A stretch of DNA of 64,000 nucleotides, taken from positions 22,156,020 to 22,220,019 of the forward strand of contig CM046311.1 in NCBI GenBank assembly GCA_025267735.1, read 5' to 3'. The notes below the pieces were generated by a model. The model saw nothing but the letters and a program-made list of their open reading frames with translations. It was not told the origin of the DNA and did not search any database. The stretch comes from Mactra quadrangularis. Its lineage: Eukaryota; Mollusca; Bivalvia; Venerida; Mactridae. The position numbers and the translations under genes are program-made. The stretch's first letter is position 1. The number at the start of each line of letters is the position of its first letter. Of the stretch, positions 24,176 to 37,100 are shown piece after piece.

Positions 24176-25474
24176 ATTATCCCTCTACAGAATTCTTACA
24201 TAGTGACTCAAGAGGAATCCATATCAATTTGTGATATATATTTTCTTAATCTCCAGAAAGAGAAGTTTTAAATTGGATGCAGATATTACAGAAGGTGATT
24301 CATAGCAAAATAAACAGCAAGTAGTAGACTGAGGAATTGTTATAATTAAGACAATAAGCAGAATGTGTAGCTAAACTGTTCAAATGGCAAGATTTTAATT
24401 TTTGCAATCAAGAATAATATCTCTCAGAACCTAATTCTAACTTAAGCACAATAGTGCACTTGTCTCCAGCTTGCTTGAATAGTAGAATCTGAACAATACA
24501 TTTAAATAAACCAGAATAGTGAAATATTTGGAGCAAGAGAGGGGTGGGGCTGAATTTTTAAACTGTAGTACAGTTAAGATCCCTTTAGACATAGATAAAG
24601 CATTGACTGCTTCTTACACATTAATTAAGGTATCAACTCAAAAGCAATAGCAAGAGTCATTTTGGCTACAGCTTAAAATGGCTTCATCATTAACAATCAT
24701 GTAAAAAGCTTTCTTTTAAAATTGCAGAGGGTGGCGGGAGAGTCTATATTTAGCTTATAGGAATTCAAAATAAATTCAGAAAATAGTAAAATTTCATAGC
24801 ATGAAAGGGAAAGCAAGTTTAATATGTATCTCCCCAGGATAACCCCGCAACCTATTGTAGAGATATATCATAGATTTATTGATACAGAAACAGGATGATT
24901 AAATACCAATATAATTGAAGACTCTAGACAAATGTTCTAATCATAATTTTTACTACTCTATCTTAAGTTTTAATAAAAATTTTCAATTATATTTTTAATT
25001 ATAATTCCAAATTTGATGATACATTGTGTATTAAAAAATAGAATAAAAATTAACAACAGTTACTTGAGGTAACAGAGAGATAATCTAAGAACTAAGTGAA
25101 AGTATGACTAATCCGAAAGTGAGGTTTGATTTTTCATCAAGATTGTACCCCACAAATTTACGGCTCATTTCTACTGATTTAATATGGTTGCCATGTTGAC
25201 ATTATGTTTCCCAACTTTCTATCATATTCTACAAAACGATCTACCAGATATTTACCGTTTTTTTTTACTTTGAAGTTAACAGTGATAACAAAACGTCATA
25301 AGAAAACAATAGAGAGTATCTTTGTGTTAGAGATTATTCATGAGAGAGACACAGAGTTTGCACCTCAGGGGTTCAAGTTCGCACCTCAGGAGATTTCTAC
25401 AGTTTTCGTGTTTTTATTCACATTTTATTATTAAACGAAATTGAAAATATATTAATAAATCTAAAAGCAGATTT

Positions 25475-25640
25475 TTTCAAGTGCCGGGTACCGATAGTGT
25501 CTAAAGATAGACATGGAACCAGGTGCTTATATCATGCATTGTTAATGATTGTAATGCATCGGAAAACACATCTTACAATATCTAACGACATTCTTTCCTC
25601 GATACAAGCAGATTTACCGATTTACAGATTTTTTCCACGA
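25475..25640. promoter_or_regulatory. CpG-retaining segment with POU-like palindrome
   Basis: About seven CpGs lie in 165 bp, and ATGCATTGTTAATGATTG is followed by TAATGCATCGG, giving two inward-facing ATGCATT half-sites. This is a candidate enhancer only. Confidence 0.18.
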
Positions 25641-25804
25641 GATAACTCTTGTCAAATTTTTTGCACTTGAACAATAAACCAGCCATGGAAGGAATTTTTC
25701 TGGTTCTATCTACGAAATATCAATTTGTCTTTGATGATCATTTTATTATTGTTTGATGTAATCCACATACATAGAAATGTAAGATAAATAGAGAAATTAA
25801 GTAT

Positions 25805-26040
25805 GGTTAGAGTGATTTCCCCTTCATTGATGACATCATAAACAAGATAATGTCAAGTTTGCCTTCAGGTGATGTACAGACTTAATGGTTGCAACAAATT
25901 TTACATCAAGTATGATATTAAGAGTGATTTCCCTTCATTGATGACATCATAGACAAGTTAATGTCAAGTTTGCCTTTAGGTGATGTTTTGACTTTATGGT
26001 TGATACAAATTTTATATACACAGTTATCTCCCTTATGATG
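25805..26040. repeat. Diverged direct repeat, ~110 bp, two copies plus a fragment
   Basis: AGAGTGATTTCCCCTTCATT, GATGACATCAT, GTCAAGTTTGCCTTCAGGTG and a TTGCAACAAATTTTA-like end recur about 115 bp apart. A third TTATGATGACATCAT follows at 26033. TGACATCA is a CRE/AP-1-like word. Confidence 0.8.
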
Positions 26041-26473
26041 ACATCATACAATAATAATGTTCTACTGGTATAGAAATTTGTTTTGTAACAAGAATAATCC
26101 AAGGATTATATAATGAAAATGTCAAAGGAAAATATATACTAGTCAAGAATCAAAGTTGCCATGTTCAATGTATGTTAGGGACCACAATGGAAATAACAGC
26201 TTGCCCTTTTCTGTGCTAGCCCTGGTGTTGGTGTGCTTGTCATAGTAAATTACCACATGCTGTCTGTGATATGTGTTCTTTGTATTTTGCTTTATCTTAC
26301 CTCGTACAGAATACTCGTTTTTCATTGGCCGAGAGCGGTCACGTGCTGACCATGTATTATCCCATATTAGGTCAGTAGATTCTAATATCCAGTCAGTAAC
26401 AAAATTTATAAATGATAGCGCTGACGAAACCTTATTTTTCTACTCAGATGGGGGTACTCGGTAAGATAAATTC

Positions 26474-26612
26474 GTTACACAGTCAGTTACTGACCGGATA
26501 CGGTGTGATACCGGGTCAGTGAATAAATATTGGGCTCGAGCTACGCTCTCACCCAATATTAATTTACTGACCCGGTATCACACCGTATCCGGTCAGTAAC
26601 TGACTGTGTAAC
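26474..26612. repeat. Long foldback element, ~65-bp arms
   Basis: GTTACACAGTCAGTTACTGA at 26474 and the following 40 bases, through CCGGATACGGTGTGATACCG, recur as the reverse complement ending at 26612, with only one or two mismatches near the loop. The loop is GGCTCGAGCTACGCTC. This is a MITE-like or foldback transposon copy and it looks young. Confidence 0.88.
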
Positions 26613-26702
26613 TAATAATATGTGTACACTATGCTAAATGAATATTAAAACCTATGAAAGAAATAAAGTCAAGCTCAATATCTCTAAGTGTTCAAACTGA
26701 AC

Positions 26703-26748
26703 CTACAAACAGAGAGACACAGAGAGAGAGAGAAAAAGGGAGAGTGTC
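26703..26748. repeat. GA-rich microsatellite
   Basis: A short run of AGAGAGACACAGAGAGAGAG followed by AGAAAAAGGGAGAG. Confidence 0.85.
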
Positions 26749-27365
26749 ACACTTAATGTAACATCAGTATTATTTTTATCAGTATGTTTATATGTAAGTT
26801 ATGTATAGTTGATCCCCAAGATGTTTGACCATTTGATTCTTACAGTAATCCTGTATCACTTTAAATACATGAAATATGTCATAACAAAGCTATGATCATA
26901 ATCCATGTGCCAACATTAAACCTTGTTTTACAAGCAATCTAAAAATGTTCAATGCCAAACTGTAGTAAACTATACATAATAACATATAAATTAATAGAGA
27001 CATACACCTGTTTAGCACTAAGATCAAAATTTAAACAATTCAAAATGTTTACATATTACTTTCACTTATTTGTTAACTGACAAATTTTCTGGCTTAAGGT
27101 CCACTTCTGAGTTTTGTTCATATTCCACTTCAGCTGTCTTGACCACTTGACCGGTCAAATATGGCCAATATTTTATGTAACATATCCTTGTAAAGAGCTT
27201 TTAAGCCAAATGGCCATTTATCTTTAATCATTAAGGGCCATTCTGCAGCCCCTAAATTCAAAAAGGGGCCATATTGAAATAATCAAATACAACACTTAAC
27301 AAGCTGTGTCAAGAGCAATGACATTATTTCAAGGGGTCAAGCAATAAACTAAGATAAACAATCAA

Positions 27366-27594
27366 GCTTGACCACTGGTCATTTTTTTAAACAAACCTTT
27401 AATGGTCAATCCTGGTATGGTCAGTTTTGTTTATTTTGGACACTGGTCATCCTACGGATGTCAGCAATAAAATGTGACAAACATTGCAAGATTACTTTTA
27501 AGGTATCAAACAGGATTTCAGAAATCTTCAACATTAGCTTAATTGTGGCCTTGTCTGACCCGTAGATACAAGACGGACTGACCAGTGGTCAAGC
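27366..27594. mobile_element. Small element with 16-bp inverted ends, possible MITE
   Basis: GCTTGACCACTGGTCA at 27366-27381 is exactly inverted at 27579-27594. The 229-bp interior has no recognisable coding; the 65-codon ORF inside is not supported. The target duplication is unclear. Confidence 0.5.
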
Positions 27595-29181
27595 GGTCAA
27601 GCAAACAATATTATCTACCAATGGTCATAAACATCAAGTAGTCAGTAAGATTACAAAAGGCAATCAAACTTAACTAACTAAATAAAAGATGATCATGAAT
27701 TTAAATGACCCTTTATATCAAGCGAAAGTTTAATGATTTCAATGATTCAACTATAGTTAAAACTAAATTTATAGAAGAGAGTCTGCCTTATTGTTCAAAC
27801 GATTCATTCAATAGTATATATAGACCTCAAATAACTATACAATGTATCAATTTAAGGTTAGGTTAACTGTTACCCAATGATTATAGTCAAACAACACCCC
27901 TCTTATTATACTAGTCAAATTAAAGTTTTAACCAATTTCAAAATGAACTCCCTTGGGGTTAATTTAAGAGAGCCATCTTGACTGCAAGATTGAACATACT
28001 ATCTGACATAACTTAACTACAAATAAATTGCTACCATTCTTCAAACCAGCAATAAATTACAAAGTCACTCTAAATCATTCACGGAACCCAAGTTAGTAAA
28101 TCAAAAAATCAAATTTGGCGTCAAGTTTCACACACAAACTACTTGACCATTAAATCAGTTCTCCGAGCTGACCACCAAACAAACTGTCTAAAATAAGTTC
28201 ACAAGTAAATAAACCTAAGTAAATGTCTTAACAACATGAACACTATATACAATACTTACAGATAAGTCAATATTGCATGCAACATTTTGACGTTAAAAAC
28301 AGTATGACAAAATAAAGTTGACCACCACGAAAAAATGAAATAAATCAGAAATTCAACACTCTAAGTGTTGACATAGACAAATAGACTGACCACTTTATCA
28401 CATTAAGGATAATTTGGTTGTTCATGATAAATGTATTTTGTAGAGTATTAAACCATATAACAGTAGGACTTAAAGTTCATGTCTGTTTGACAGAAACATG
28501 GGAAATGCAAATATGAGGCAGGTCATAGAATGAAAACAATTACAAGTATGATAAATTCCATATACATGTAGTAGGGACCAGAGTTTGTCTATGTTTATGA
28601 GTTTGGCTACATTCAAGGTCAGTATTTTATAGGATAAATTCCATACTGAAAGATTTTTTAATATTTTTAATTGTTTTATAACATTCTAAGAAGCTTAATA
28701 GTTTACATAATGTACAGAAACTCTAATATTTCAACAAAAGAACAACTGAATTATATATTTTCATGAAATATATGGACAAAAAATAATAAACATTAAATTT
28801 AACATTATTTAAATTAAAGAAAAAGAGCATTATAAGAGAAGTTTTCCAAACAGTCAAATAAAAATATGGAATTATAATTAAGCTTTCTCACAACTTTTCT
28901 TTCTTGAAGTATTATTAGAACCAGGATAAAATATTGGCAATCTATACAGTCTCAAAGCCCTACAATGATCAGTTTGTCCATGGATATTATAAACTTAAAC
29001 ATTAAATCAAGTATTTAATGATTCCCTACAAACACTAGTGACCCTCTAAGACCAAAGAATCCATACATCAATTGATGTATGCTTACAGAGGTCTAACAAT
29101 ACTAAACAATGTCTAACAATATCACAGCATCAGACACCATTGTCTCCAGTGTGGAACATTTCAGACAAAAGTTTAACATCG

Positions 29182-29254
29182 AGGGTTGCCTACAAGACTG
29201 TAGTAACTTGCTCGTTTAAGTAATGCATTTACTACATTCTTGCAGGCAACGCTT
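29182..29254. repeat. Hairpin element, second arm type, copy 2
   Basis: AGGGTTGCCTACAAGACTGT followed by AGTAACTTGCTCG pairs with TTTACTACATTCTTGCAGGC followed by AACGCTT. It is the partner of the copy at 21211-21277. Confidence 0.78.
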
Positions 29255-30405
29255 GAAACGTTAACCAAATGGTTACTGTTGTATCAAAGAGACGGCCTGG
29301 TCAATTATAGAATGACCATTTGTCCCATATGGTCATAAATCAGGGTCATTACAAGAACACAAACAAAGGCACACTCCCGATAGGGACCTCTAAAAGACCT
29401 TTAACAGACCTCTTTGATAACGGGGCCATACATCAGTAGGAACATGACATTTAGACACACAATGTGTGACATTAACTTCACAATCTTGACCATAAAAAAT
29501 TCTCACCCTCTTCATTACATACACTATATGGTAGATATTTGAATATAACAGAACCTTTTTTATCAGGGTCTGGATAAATATATGACAAAATTATCTACGC
29601 TCTGGAAATGACAATAAAACAGCCAATGTAGTGCCTTATACTTTAAGAGTTCATTACTTCGGTAAAAAAAGACTGTTCTAACCAAAGCCTAAGTATTTGA
29701 TGACATGTTTTGAAAGTATATATCATGGTGAATAATGAAGTAGCAATTTCCATGGTTCCAAAGCCTGATGGTCTCAGAAATATGGTTAAGTGAATTCCTA
29801 CGGACAAATCAAATCTTTTTAAGTTTTAGAATTTACATACTTTTTATGGCAAGCAGTGAATAAAACTTGCAAGAATTAAGCCAGTACAGAGATGTCAAGC
29901 ATACAAGCACATGGAACATGGATAATAGTTAATAGCTTAAATGTTAAATCATGAATAACCTAGGAACTCATTTTATTGATGAAAAATGGTTTCAGTAAAA
30001 CACATGGTAAATTGTTATTGTAGAAACTTGTTATTATAAAAGTAAAGACATTTATGAGTTCATTACGTGATCAGATACTATATTAATGGCCGACCTTAAA
30101 TTAATTACATCTAAAGATCACTTCATATGTTTTTATGAGGTATAATTAAATAAATGAGAAAAAACTATTGACCTAGAGCAATTATTAAACATCTTTCATG
30201 GACTAAAATACCACAACAGAACACAAAATAAAACTTTTATATTAATATGGAAGATACGATACTTATGTTACGTAAGCCAGATTTTTTATTGTTTTAATAT
30301 CCTGAATATTGTGGCTGCCCAGCAATCTCACAGTCACTTCCATCCGTAGTCTTATAAGGAGTGTCTATGATTACAAGTATACACTATACTGACAAAATAT
30401 GATAC

Positions 30406-30617
30406 CAATAGACTATATCTGGAATTCAAATATTTGGGTTTTTCCATGTAGGTACAAACAAACTTTCACTGTTGCAATGAAAACACGTGTACAAAGAACA
30501 ATAGAATTTAATCCATATTTCGTGGTTTTCATCAATAATGTGTAACAAACTTTGTTTGTACCTACATCACACGGACGGAAAAACCCACAACTTTGAGTTC
30601 CGAATTAAGTCTATTTG
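30406..30617. mobile_element. MITE with long (~75-bp) inverted ends, copy 1
   Basis: Left end CAATAGACTATATCTGGAAT, then TTTGGGTTTTTCC and GTAGGTACAAACAAA. The right end carries the same words inverted. The related copy at 43151-43342 lies in the opposite orientation. There is no coding capacity, so it depends on an unseen transposase. Confidence 0.78.
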
Positions 30618-30740
30618 ACAATTCTGAGTAAAAACTGAAGTTATTCGCAGGTTTATTGTAAACATTCACAATCGCAGTGAAGCCTAACTGTTTCCATGAG
30701 AGATTTCAGACTGTGGTGCACATTGTACAATTATTTTTTG

Positions 30741-31012
30741 GTTCAACACCATATCAACACATTTTAGGTCATTTTACAGCGTCCACCGCACCTAACATAG
30801 CTTTCCAGGACCCTTGTCTATAACCAGTACACACCTACCTTTCCACAAGGCCGGAAACTTCTCCATAAGACATAATGATGGAGGAAAATTGACATTATTG
30901 TCAAGTTTTCATAGAAGGATATAACCTCCCCAGGTGGGATTCGAACCTGTACCCCCTTCAGGACACAAGATTTCAAATCCCCGCGCGCTACCAACTGCGA
31001 TATCGACCCGTA
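30741..31012 (-). mobile_element. tRNA-derived SINE copy (six-copy family)
   Basis: Read on the - strand. The A-box region GTCGATATCGCAGTTGGTAG, the B box GGTTCGAATCC, a body with GTCAATTTTCCTCCAT and GGAGAAGTTTCCGGCCTTGT, and an end near AAATGTGTTGATATGGTGTT. The head is tRNA-like but its anticodon loop is not a functional one. The 91-codon ORF over it is a by-product. Confidence 0.88.
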
Positions 31013-31233
31013 TTTTGTACAATTTATAATGCATCGCAAAAATAGAGACATAATAAATATAACTATATAGAGCAGTATCATTACAAAGGTCATGGCTAAA
31101 GTAAGGTCAAGCTCTTCTAGACATCACAAAATATGGACATTATTGTAAGGATGGTCAGACAATGTAGATAGATATGGTTGGAGTAAATAAATGTATAAGA
31201 AAGTGTCCATATAACTATAAACTATACATTACC

Positions 31234-31306
31234 CAGGTTTAGCACAAAACGGTCATAACTCAATATAAGAAAAGAATGAGTTATGATCCTTTTGCGCTAA
31301 TCCTGT
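31234..31306. repeat. Hairpin element, copy 2 (GGCTTAGCGCAAAA arms)
   Basis: AGGTTTAGCACAAAACGGTC followed by ATAACTCA pairs with TGAGTTATGATCCTTTTGCG followed by CTAATCCT. Relative to copy 1, a CG in each arm has become CA on the left and TG on the right, so pairing is kept. Confidence 0.85.
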
Positions 31307-31556
31307 GCGTATATATTACAATGATTTGTACTAGTTTAACCTTCATCTATATCATTGTTATCATTTTATACCTACTGTTTATTTTATGAATGAAATAAAA
31401 CTAACCTAGGTATCAATCAATCTATATACTAACTGGCCTCACATAAAGAAAAGAAAATTTTGGTTAAATACTAAATTGTATGAATGTATGGACAACTAGA
31501 GTGAGTCATGTGATTAGTTTTTTCAAACTGTTCAGGTCAGTAATGAGAGCAAAATT

Positions 31557-31805
31557 AATAGCTCTGTTGGTAGTGTGCTAGGATTTCGAATCTAGTGTCC
31601 TAAGCGGGTTAGGGATTTGAATCCCACCCAGGGATGCTAAACCCTTGCAAGAAAATTTGACAATAATGTCAATTTTCCTCCACTTATAAGCTACATGGAG
31701 AAGTTTCCAGGCTTTTGAAAGGGTATAAGGTGAGAATAGACAAGGGTCTATGAAAGCTAGGTTAGGTACATTAACCGTCATAAAATAACCAAAATAGTGT
31801 TGACA
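31557..31805 (+). mobile_element. SINE copy, old (six-copy family)
   Basis: Head around CTCTGTTGGTAGTGTGCTAG and B-box-like GGATTTGAATCCC, followed by the body word GTCAATTTTCCTCCA. The copy is strongly diverged. The 76-codon reverse ORF is a by-product. Confidence 0.8.
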
Positions 31806-34780
31806 CACTTTAAAAAAAGCTCTTCACCAAAAAGACCAGCCTTATAGAAGCCAAGTCACAGTACTATAATGTCCATGATTTAGTGCTTAGACACCAAACT
31901 CAACAAATATCAAATAACCATTCGTTCATTTTTATAAACCAATAAAAATTGTTTATTATCAATTAATAATAAATCCTTCAAACTCGTACATAAATGTAAT
32001 AAAATTGTACTAATGCCCCTTTTTGGGTATTCATTATATTACCACGGCAACCAAACAACCCCTGGACAACCTGGTATTAAAAATCTAAGTGACCAGTGAA
32101 GTGTCCATCCTAACAAATGGTCCTCGTTTATCATATTTATGGTTCTTTAATTGCCTAACAAATCATTCAAAAACAACTTAGTGTGGTTAAAGTATTCAAT
32201 TTCAATAGAAATTTAACAACTCATAAATTTTGTTTGTCCAGGTTTAAATTCCTCTCACCTTACCTTGGTTAACCCATTGTTCATATGCCATGTTTATTGA
32301 AAGCCATCATTTCATTGTTCGTGTACTTTAATAACATTGCCATGGTAACCGTACACCACAAATTACAAAAAATGAAATAAACAATTTTTTCTCATTTTTT
32401 CATTTTCTTGCAATGTAATGATGTTTTGTACCCATTTAAGGCAAGTGTTCTTATTGGTACAAGTATCCTTGCACTGAAAGTACAAAAATATAACATTGTC
32501 GCCACTAAGTCCCTTTGCACATGTAGGGGTCATAAATCAAAATTCAAGCCCCGTGAGGAAATAATTTTGGTCAATTGAGCAGCTTAATTTGGGGTCACTA
32601 AATTTAAAAGCTGGAGAGGTGTGCTCCATGCACCTTTTTTAAGGACTTTACAGCAGTCATAAATCAAAGTGGGGCCTAGTGAATGAAATCTATACGGCTA
32701 ATTTTACCATGGAATGTCGAACTTTACATTGAGGTGAAAATTGATATCAAAATTAAATGGTTAAAGTTTGCATGAGAATAGTTAGAAAATCAACAGAACC
32801 ATTTCAACACAGCATGATAAACAGTGGGGACGATAGTATGGGCTATAGAAATATGCATAAAAATCTCCAGGATCAGTAACAACTAACTGTGTCATTTAAC
32901 CTGTATCTTTGATATTAGTTTAGCCCCCATTTTTACAATAAAATCCACTTTTTAGCATTTTTATTAAGATTCCATGCAGCGTCCATAATTTATGGGCCAC
33001 CCATAGAACTTCAACATGTAATATGGTGAAGTTTTAATACTATACACTGCATCCATATTGGCCATCATACACTACATACATGTGTCTCAAATTTCTATTG
33101 AAAACAATACTTAATTTGTACATGTTTTATTTTTAACCTTTTAGTATATAGCGAGCTAAGCGCAAAATGGTTGTAACTCCCTCTTTTTTTAAATTGAGTT
33201 ACAGCCATTGCTACTAAGCCTACAATTTGATAACTTGATCCTCAAAGCCCAAGAAGAAACATTAAGCCTATATTGGAAAGAATGAAAACAAAGTTCAGTA
33301 ACACAATGAAAAAACAAACAGACAAAGAAGTAAGAAAAAAAACCCAATATATTTATATTATTACATGACAATGTTTTCAAATAATGTCTTTTTTTATATA
33401 TGAAAGCCCTTAAAGCCAACAATTATGGCTTTTTAGGTGAAGATATAAAACAAATCAGACTGAGTATGGAACATTTCTATAATCTGAAAAAAAATCCATC
33501 AGACATATAATTTACCAAGACTTTCTTATTTCCTACTTTCATAATATTTGATCTAGCAGACGAGACTATGGTTTTTCTGAGTTGACTATGGTACCCTAGA
33601 GATGTCTCATGCACTTACTACACAATGACATTAAACCATTTACGTGCCAGGAACATATTCCCTGAATAGTCGTATCTCAATCCGAGACTAGAGAAAATCA
33701 TAAAAGCTTAGAAAATTCTCATTTTTACATAAAAAACTTGTAACCCTGTACTTCAGTATTAATATAATGATTTCATTGTCTGAATGGAATAATATAAATA
33801 TAAAAAACATTCTATTATCACCAAGGAAAAAATGCTACTCGGTTAATTCAAGCAGCAGATGGTTTTGGTCTACCATCTTCAGTCTTTATGTTGTCGTCTG
33901 CAATATTTTTTATATTAATTATTTCAACACATTGTTTCCCACATTTTTTTCGCCAATTTTCCAAAATGTGATAAATCCCACGATGCATAAGTTTAACAAA
34001 ATTATCCCACAATCCTTTGTAAACTCATGAGTTCATCGTACACAATGCACAAAAATGTGTAAGATCAAAGGGAGCATACAAATAAGCATCTGTTCCTAAG
34101 AAAAACATTCTTCCACAAAAATGAAAGAAATATGATTTCCAGATATTCCATAAAAAAAATATTACGATATTATTCGTTTCACAAAGGCATCATGGGACGT
34201 GTGTGAAATCATACATCCATGTCTGGCATTACGTAAGTTAGTAACATGTTCTGCTATTCCAGTTATTACTGAAATTTCTTAAAAACCTTTTGATGTTGGA
34301 ATAATGTACAAAAATTCAAAAATGTTCTATCAACACAAGACTCGATGGAATATATATTTCATAAATTATGCACTCAGAAGGTTTCACCCAAAAATATAAA
34401 AAAATAATAAAGATATGATATACTGGGGCCCACCCAAATGGGATGTTCACAGAGTAAAATGGTAAACATCATATAAAAGCTGTAGACAAATTAGCAAAAA
34501 CCTATTAATATCATGTAAAACTTCATTCCTGACATAACAAGAATGTGTTGAAAAGGCACATCTAATGTTTGGTGCTGAAAGAATTGTTTTCAGATGAGTT
34601 TCTGATAGTTTTTGGTGCAAAGCAATGCATGCATGCTATCATTCAAACATTGATCAGAATAATGTAAATAATCAAGCACATTTTCTGGGAAAATCAACAG
34701 TTTACCATTATATTCAAAGCAAGTTTTAGCAATTCAAGAAATTCTTGTTCAGTTTGTTTCTGGTTCATGAAGCTGTTAAG
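31806..34780. other. Non-coding host DNA
   Basis: No gene seen. One X-box-like word, TTGCCATGGTAACC, lies at 32337-32350. ORFs at 33189 (overlaps a hairpin) and 33767 are unsupported. Confidence 0.45.
33154..33222. repeat. Hairpin element, copy 3 (GGCTTAGCGCAAAA arms)
   Basis: AGCTAAGCGCAAAATGGTTG followed by TAACTCC pairs with GAGTTACAGCCATTGCTACT followed by AAGCC. The outer arm is partly broken and the inner stem GGTTGTAACTC is kept. Confidence 0.75.
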
Positions 34781-34841
34781 TCACGTATCAGTGAAATAGA
34801 ATGAATCTCTTGTTTCCATCTGAGTTAGGGGTGTCACTAAC
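34781..34841 (-). CDS. Candidate terminal exon, unrecognised protein
   Basis: On the - strand a pyrimidine-rich stretch ending TTTCTTGAAG precedes the exon. In the phase-2 frame it reads LVTPLTQMETRDSFYFTDT, then TGA. A second frame reads VSDTPNSDGNKRFILFH before its own stop, which weakens the case. Its phase fits the 3' end of the candidate exon at 39943-40045. Confidence 0.2.
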
Positions 34842-35052
34842 CTTCAAGAAAGCCAAAAAACAATACATTGAGAATAAAGAGAAAAGTGGAGAAACATGGC
34901 TTCATGCTGTTTGACATGTCAGCCACACAAGTTGCATAATTAAAGTTTTCATCAGAGAATTATGCAGAAATAAACAACATAATTTTTACTTACAAAACAT
35001 GGAATTTTATTTTTTTACACAGGGAAATGACAAATTCTTAATTTCTGGTGTA

Positions 35053-35280
35053 TCTTCATTTTGAAGATTCAGAAAAACTGCTAATTGAAGACCTGATGAT
35101 GCAACTCTATTTTGAAGAGCCAGAAAACCTTCTAATTGAAGAACTGATGATGCACCTCAATTTGTATGATTCAGAAAACCTTCTAATTGAAGAACTGTTG
35201 ATGCACCTCTATTTTGAAGATTCAGAAAACCTTCTAATTGAAGAACTGATGATGCACCTCCAATTTGAAGAGTCGGAATG
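35053..35280 (+). repeat. 51-bp (17-codon) tandem repeat kept in frame
   Basis: Four to five copies of a 51-base unit encode HLYFEDSENLLIEELMM-like peptides in an ORF running 35048-35365. All copies keep the frame and the Glu/Leu pattern, with changes such as Y/N, D/E and K/N. A stop (TAA) lies just upstream in frame and there is no ATG before the array, so translation is doubtful. The unit length being a multiple of three makes an open frame less surprising. Confidence 0.8.
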
Positions 35281-37051
35281 TCTACAAAAACACCAGATAC
35301 TGGCATTTCTTTGTTTGTATAGACAAAATGTGATTAAACTCATGGCAGGAATGATACAGGTGTGATGAAAACTTTACATCTAACAGATTCAGTAACAATA
35401 ACATGTCGTAATGGAAACATCTTCTTTTGATTAGATGTTAGTGTTAAATTGCAAGTAAAGAGTCTGGGAGGAGCATCTAGCAATAAAATGAATGAGTAAA
35501 CAAAGAGAAGCCAACACATGACCCTAGTGAATAGACAGTAAAACATGTAATTAATACAAAATAAACAGATTTCGTTCACAATTTCATGATTTGTAACAAA
35601 TGGAAGTATAATTAGAACATTATGTAATAGCTCTGGCATCAAATCAAACATTGAAACATTGGATTATAAAGTTAGTTTTTAACAAATTGAGAAAAATAGA
35701 CAGTGCTATCAAATCTATGATTGAAACACACCCATTATACTGTAGGTGCCAAGAAATACTCAGAAGATGAAGAGTTCTGTAATTTATTGGAATCAGTTTG
35801 AGAAATGGTCTCTTTACTGACCGACATTACTCCATGCTTTATAGCTTACCTCTATCTTATACAAGTAGGTAAATGGTTAAAGAAGCAAGCAAGCAGATCA
35901 ATTTCAGGAACAAGTGAGTAAGTTAAAAGATTAAGCAAGTAGGACAAAGGAACAGCTACTAAAATCAAACAAAAATGGAAAGTGCTCTCATGCAAAACTT
36001 TATCCAAAATCAAAGGTTTCCAATGCAAGGTCTCATAGTAAGTCAATTTAATACCAATATTAAAGAAAAGACTAATATATAAAGGAAAATACCAATATAA
36101 GGAAAATACAAATATTAAGGATGTAAGGGTTCAACATAGTTCAAAGAGATATAGCTGTATCAATGCCTCAAACCACCCAAGCAGGTCAATGTTTTGTTCA
36201 CTATACAAAGCCATTCATATTTAAAGTTTATTTATTGATGGAGAGGAAATCAAAAGACCAAAACAAAGTAGGTTATGAATGAAAAAACATCTTACAGTAA
36301 CTAGTGTTAAGTATAAAACATAAAGTTTTATTAATTGATGTAAAATGGCCGTAAATCAGAGAGAAATTTACACTAACTGTCAATTAATTCATTCTTGCAT
36401 GAGTGATCAATTAAAGTCTCCAAGCTCATATTTGAGTAATTAATCATTTCTAAACACTCACATGAAAGTGTTCAATTATTTATTATTAAAGTTGATACTC
36501 TGAGAAAGAAAATTGTTCATGAACAAACAAGTCACTGTCTACCAAACTTGTGAAAAAAGTACTGATATCATGGCCTGATAAGAAAATGTTTAATTTGATG
36601 GGAATGAAAATAAGATACATTGCATTCATGATTGGGATTCAGTCTCATGAGAATTTGAACTACTTCACATGTTCACAGTAAGCATGAAAAATGGTCATTA
36701 GTTATTCAAATCATGCATTCAGAGTAACTCAACTGGTTTCCACCGAGTGTTGGTGACACATTCTTAACATGGGGGCAAAATCTTATTGAATTCCAATTTA
36801 TAACCGTTTCTGTCAACCCACTGATTTATCAAGAGAGATCCGATGTATGAGGAAAAAACTACATTTCTGTAGCATGAGTTGCTGGACTCCTTTGCGCCAC
36901 AAGGGAAATCTTTGGGTTCATTAAATACATGAAAGTTATCATTCCATCTTTGGGTTCATTAACCACCATTATTGGAGATCACTTTAGCTATATAGTCTGC
37001 TTCCAATTGCTATCATGTTGAATATCATTTGTTACCAAGTCTTGCATGAGA

Positions 37052-37100
37052 GTAGAAATTTATTACAAAAGCTATTGCCACAATTGTAATAAATTTCTAC
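37052..37100. repeat. Perfect 17-bp-arm inverted repeat
   Basis: GTAGAAATTTATTACAA at 37052-37068 and its exact reverse complement at 37084-37100, with a 15-base loop. Confidence 0.88.

Larger units (their letters stand above)
20752..26470. other. Non-coding host DNA with small repeats
   Basis: No gene seen. The 140-codon ORF at 21055-21477 spans a hairpin element and has no recognisable domain. 21660-21740 carries ATCAATCA (Pbx/Hox-like) and GTAAACA (Fox-like) words. A C-run lies at 23670-23680. Confidence 0.4.
26750..30400. other. Non-coding host DNA
   Basis: No gene seen apart from the inverted-repeat elements listed. 27100-27610 is rich in GACCACTGGTC-like words. Confidence 0.45.

Noticed and set aside
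30818..31093. 91-codon - strand ORF
   Set aside because: Covers the SINE at 30741-31012. The same applies to ORFs at 31578 and 53823.
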